The position numbers and the translations under genes were made by a program. Under the pieces are notes generated by a model. The model was not told where the DNA came from, did no database searches, and worked only from the letters and a program-made list of their open reading frames with translations. From contig CM073896.1 in the NCBI GenBank assembly GCA_037176705.1, forward strand, positions 24,130,708-24,194,707: a stretch of DNA of 64,000 bases. The letters are read 5' to 3'. Source of the DNA: Molossus alvarezi (Eukaryota; Chordata; Mammalia; Chiroptera; Molossidae). Positions 61,946-64,000 of this stretch are shown here, in pieces; position 1 is the first letter of the stretch; the number at the start of each line of letters is the position of its first letter.

Positions 61946-62224
61946 TGAACATAACAGCCTGAGGAATACAGTAGACCCAGACACATGGAAGTAGGGCACA
62001 GACTGACATCCCTCAGAAGAGGGGATGGGGGATGGGGGGGTGGGAAGAGATAAACCACAGAACTTATATGCATGTATGCATGACCAATGGACATGGACAA
62101 CTAAGCCGGGGAAAGGGTGGAGAGGGGGTAGGGTGGGGGTGCCAATGGGGTAAAAAGGTAAAATATCTGTAACAAAAATAAAAAATAAAAAAAAAAAAAA
62201 ATAAAAAAAAAAAAAAATAAAAGC

Positions 62225-62257
<33 letters not shown>
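60333..62257 (+). mobile_element. L1-C: youngest-looking 5'-truncated LINE-1
   Basis: A clean insertion with a 17-bp duplication aaaaaagtgtcatttta (60316-60332 and 62258-62274, the latter merging with the A tail). It starts at cggcattcttgtac, contains the last 536 codons of ORF2, a G-rich 3' UTR (62010-62160) and a long tail of A-runs with the interruption taaaagcc near 62217-62225. The long tail and open frame suggest a recent insertion. Confidence 0.95.

Positions 62258-62263
<6 letters not shown>
62164..62263 (+). repeat. A-rich tail of L1-C
   Basis: Successive A-runs broken by single T and by gcc, ending in about 38 consecutive A. Confidence 0.95.
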
Positions 62264-62265
<2 letters not shown>

Positions 62266-62457
62266 GTCATTTTAAAGATGTTCAATCTCACATCTCAGTG
62301 TGAATCTTCAATTAAAAGACAAAATCTACTTTTATATAAAAAGTAATGTGAAAATGAACTATACAACATTAATTTAAAAATAGATTACTAAAGAGAGTAG
62401 GTAGGTAAATGTGGTTCTCACATCCTCCCACAACTACGTGAAAATTACAACAAAACT

Positions 62458-62646
62458 GCCCTGACCAGGTGGCTCAGTTGGTTAGCGCATCATCCCGTAC
62501 ACCAAAATATGGCGGGTTTGATCCCCAGTAGGGGTGTGTGCAGGAGGCAACTGATTGATGTTTCCACATTAATGTTTCTCCCTCTCTCTCCCCCTCCTCC
62601 CCGACCCCTCCCCTCTATAAAATCAATAATCAATCAATCAATCAAT
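62458..62646 (+). mobile_element. Ves-type SINE, sense, with (ATCA)n tail
   Basis: Head gccctgaccaggtggctcag, ggcgggtttgatccccagta, CT/CCCT-rich half, then tcaataatcaatcaatcaat. It lies exactly where the surrounding L1 jumps from 5' UTR to ORF2, and no duplication flanks it. Confidence 0.9.
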
Positions 62647-62880
62647 GCAAGTGGACTAAATGCCCCAATCAAAAGACATATGGTGGCTGAATGGATAACA
62701 AAACCAAGCCCTTACATACGCTGTCTAATAAGAGACTAATTTAAGATTGGAAGACACATACAGACTGAAAGTAAAGGGATGAAAAAATTTTACATGAAAA
62801 TGAAAAAAAACAAAAACCTGGGGTAACGATGTTTATACCAGACAAAATAAACTTTAAAACAAAAGCTATATAGCAAAAGA
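62647..62880 (+). pseudogene. L1 ORF2 endonuclease N-terminal remnant
   Basis: The frame reads ASGLNAPIKRHMVAEWITKP then SPYIRCLIRD, the start of the L1 apurinic-like endonuclease domain. A stop follows at 62737-62739. Related sequence (cagactgaaagtaaaggg, ataccagacaaaataaactt) continues to about 62880. Non-functional. Confidence 0.75.
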
Positions 62881-62884
62881 CAAA

Positions 62885-63178
62885 GGACCCAGCAATTCCA
62901 CTTCTGGATATTTATCTGAAGAAACCCAAAACACTAAATAAAAAAGACATATACATCCATATCTTCATTGCAGCATTTACAATAGCCAAGATATGGAAGC
63001 ATATGAATGGATAAGAAGTGGTACATGTATGAAATATGACTTAGCCATAAAAAAGAGTGAAATCTTGCCACCTGCAACAACATAGATGGATCTAGAGGGT
63101 ACTGTGCTGAGTGAAATAAGTCAAACAGAGAAAGATAAATGCCAGATGACTGCACTTATATGTGGAATCTAAAAAACA
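62885..63178 (+). pseudogene. L1 ORF2 C-terminal remnant
   Basis: Decayed C-terminal ORF2 sequence ending with a match to the usual terminus (gcacttatatgtggaatcta, compare SLIYGI in L1-C). Several stops, for example taaa after ccaaaacac. Confidence 0.7.
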
Positions 63179-63523
63179 AAATAAATGAACAAGCAGAACA
63201 GAAATAGACTCATAGATACAGAGAACATTTTGATGGTTGCCAGAGAGGGGTACTTGGGGGACAGGCAAGGGGATTGAGAAGTAGAGATTGGTAGTTACAC
63301 AATAGTATTGGGAATGTAAAATACAGCATAGGAAATATAGTCAATAATATTGTGATAACTGTATATGGTGTCAGATGGGTCCTAGATTTATTAGGGTGAT
63401 GACTTTGTAAATTATATAAATGTCTAATCACTGGGTTGTACACCAGAAACTAATATAATATTGTATATCAACTGTAATTAAAAAGTAAAACATTATTTAA
63501 AAATTAAATAAAATAGATTACTA

Positions 63524-64000
63524 TAGCTCTTTAGTAGTCCATCTTGATTTCTTCTTTAAGTCTAAACTTTCTCATTTACAAAGGTTGTTTATGTTGGAAA
63601 CATATACCAGAAAGAAAGATCTACAGAGAATTTGGACAAAGAGACAGCACCAGCTCCTGGAGGACCTAACTGGTGTTTCTTCTTCGGTGTGAATGACAAT
63701 ACTCCATGCTCTAATCCTGTAACCCTGCACTGAAACTTACACTCTAACAGGAGACCAGCATCCAAATGAAGGACTCCCTGGTGAGTGAAAGAGTATCAGA
63801 ACTTGTGTTTATTTATTGATAAAGGATAAGGATAGGAAAAACAAGACTTGCAAACTTTCCCATGTTGATCTTTAAAAAAAACAACAACACGACTCAGCAT
63901 ATTTGTTCAGTCTGCAGCTTCTTTTCATATGACTTACAAGGTGTTATTTTAATGGGAATGAAACTCACTGAGCAATGTGACTGACTGAGGAAGAGCCGGT
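63524..64000. other. Gene-free stretch
   Basis: Nothing recognisable. Confidence 0.5.

Larger units (their letters stand above)
62391..63509 (+). mobile_element. 5'-retaining, internally deleted ancient L1
   Basis: A perfect 14-bp duplication aaaatagattacta flanks it (62377-62390 and 63510-63523). 62391-62457 resembles the 5' UTR start (cacaactacgtgaaaattac, comparable with 51671). After the SINE comes the N-terminal endonuclease part of ORF2 (about 62647-62880), then a jump to the ORF2 C-terminal part (ggacccagcaattccacttc, 62886 on) and the 3' UTR (63180-63490). ORF1 and most of ORF2 are absent. Confidence 0.78.

Overview
The window is non-coding mammalian DNA, most likely from a bat. The strongest taxonomic sign is a set of about 18 tRNA-derived SINEs of the Ves type (internal heads such as ggctcagtggttgagc, CT-rich 3' halves, A-rich tails) on both strands. 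A low-divergence L1 lineage, a hAT MITE and a mariner-type MITE with clean target duplications fit a yangochiropteran bat. No Helitron termini of the vespertilionid type were seen, so a Myotis-like genome is less likely; this is inference. No host gene with a credible open frame, tRNA, rRNA, CRISPR or bacterial operon is present. The stretch reads as intergenic or intronic.

Layout. 0-2 kb: 5'-truncated young L1 (L1-A) next to the tail of a SINE. 2.5-3.3 kb: a Tigger-type DNA transposon carrying a second Tigger-type element. 4.3 kb: SINE. 6.3 kb: hAT MITE with a perfect 8-bp duplication. 7.8-8.8 kb: ancient antisense L1 holding a 79-bp L1 3'-UTR insertion. 10-30 kb: mostly unique sequence with MIR and L2 fossils, a 12-bp GC-rich minisatellite at 14.3 kb, a short Tigger1-like element at 22 kb and several microsatellites. 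31-35.6 kb: two ancient antisense L1 copies, invaded by a SINE, a young sense L1 (L1-B) and another SINE. 36-40.7 kb: a SINE-rich block with two insertions into one target. 43.8-44.9 kb: CpG-rich intronless remnant, probably a SMIM10-family processed pseudogene. 45.6-48.6 kb: ancient L1 pieces with a mariner-type MITE and a truncated L1 3' end. 49.6 kb: possible LTR fragment. 51.4-53.6 kb: hAT element split by a 5'-complete, internally deleted L1. 54-56 kb: tetranucleotide microsatellite, SINEs, and a MITE nested inside a MITE inside an ancient L1. 58-60 kb: SINEs, MIR, L1. 60.3-62.3 kb: the best preserved L1 (L1-C), whose truncated ORF2 is still open for 536 codons. 62.4-63.5 kb: a second 5'-retaining, internally deleted L1 containing a SINE.

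The elements interact only as retrotransposition machinery and passengers: L1 ORF2 protein normally mobilises L1 and, in trans, the Ves SINEs and gene retrocopies, and most insertions carry 12-17 bp duplications of the L1 type. All L1 copies here lack at least part of the replication machinery. I found no convincing new biological system. The most interesting structures are the two 5'-retaining deleted L1s, the nested DNA transposons, and a conserved hairpin at the 3' end of one SINE group.
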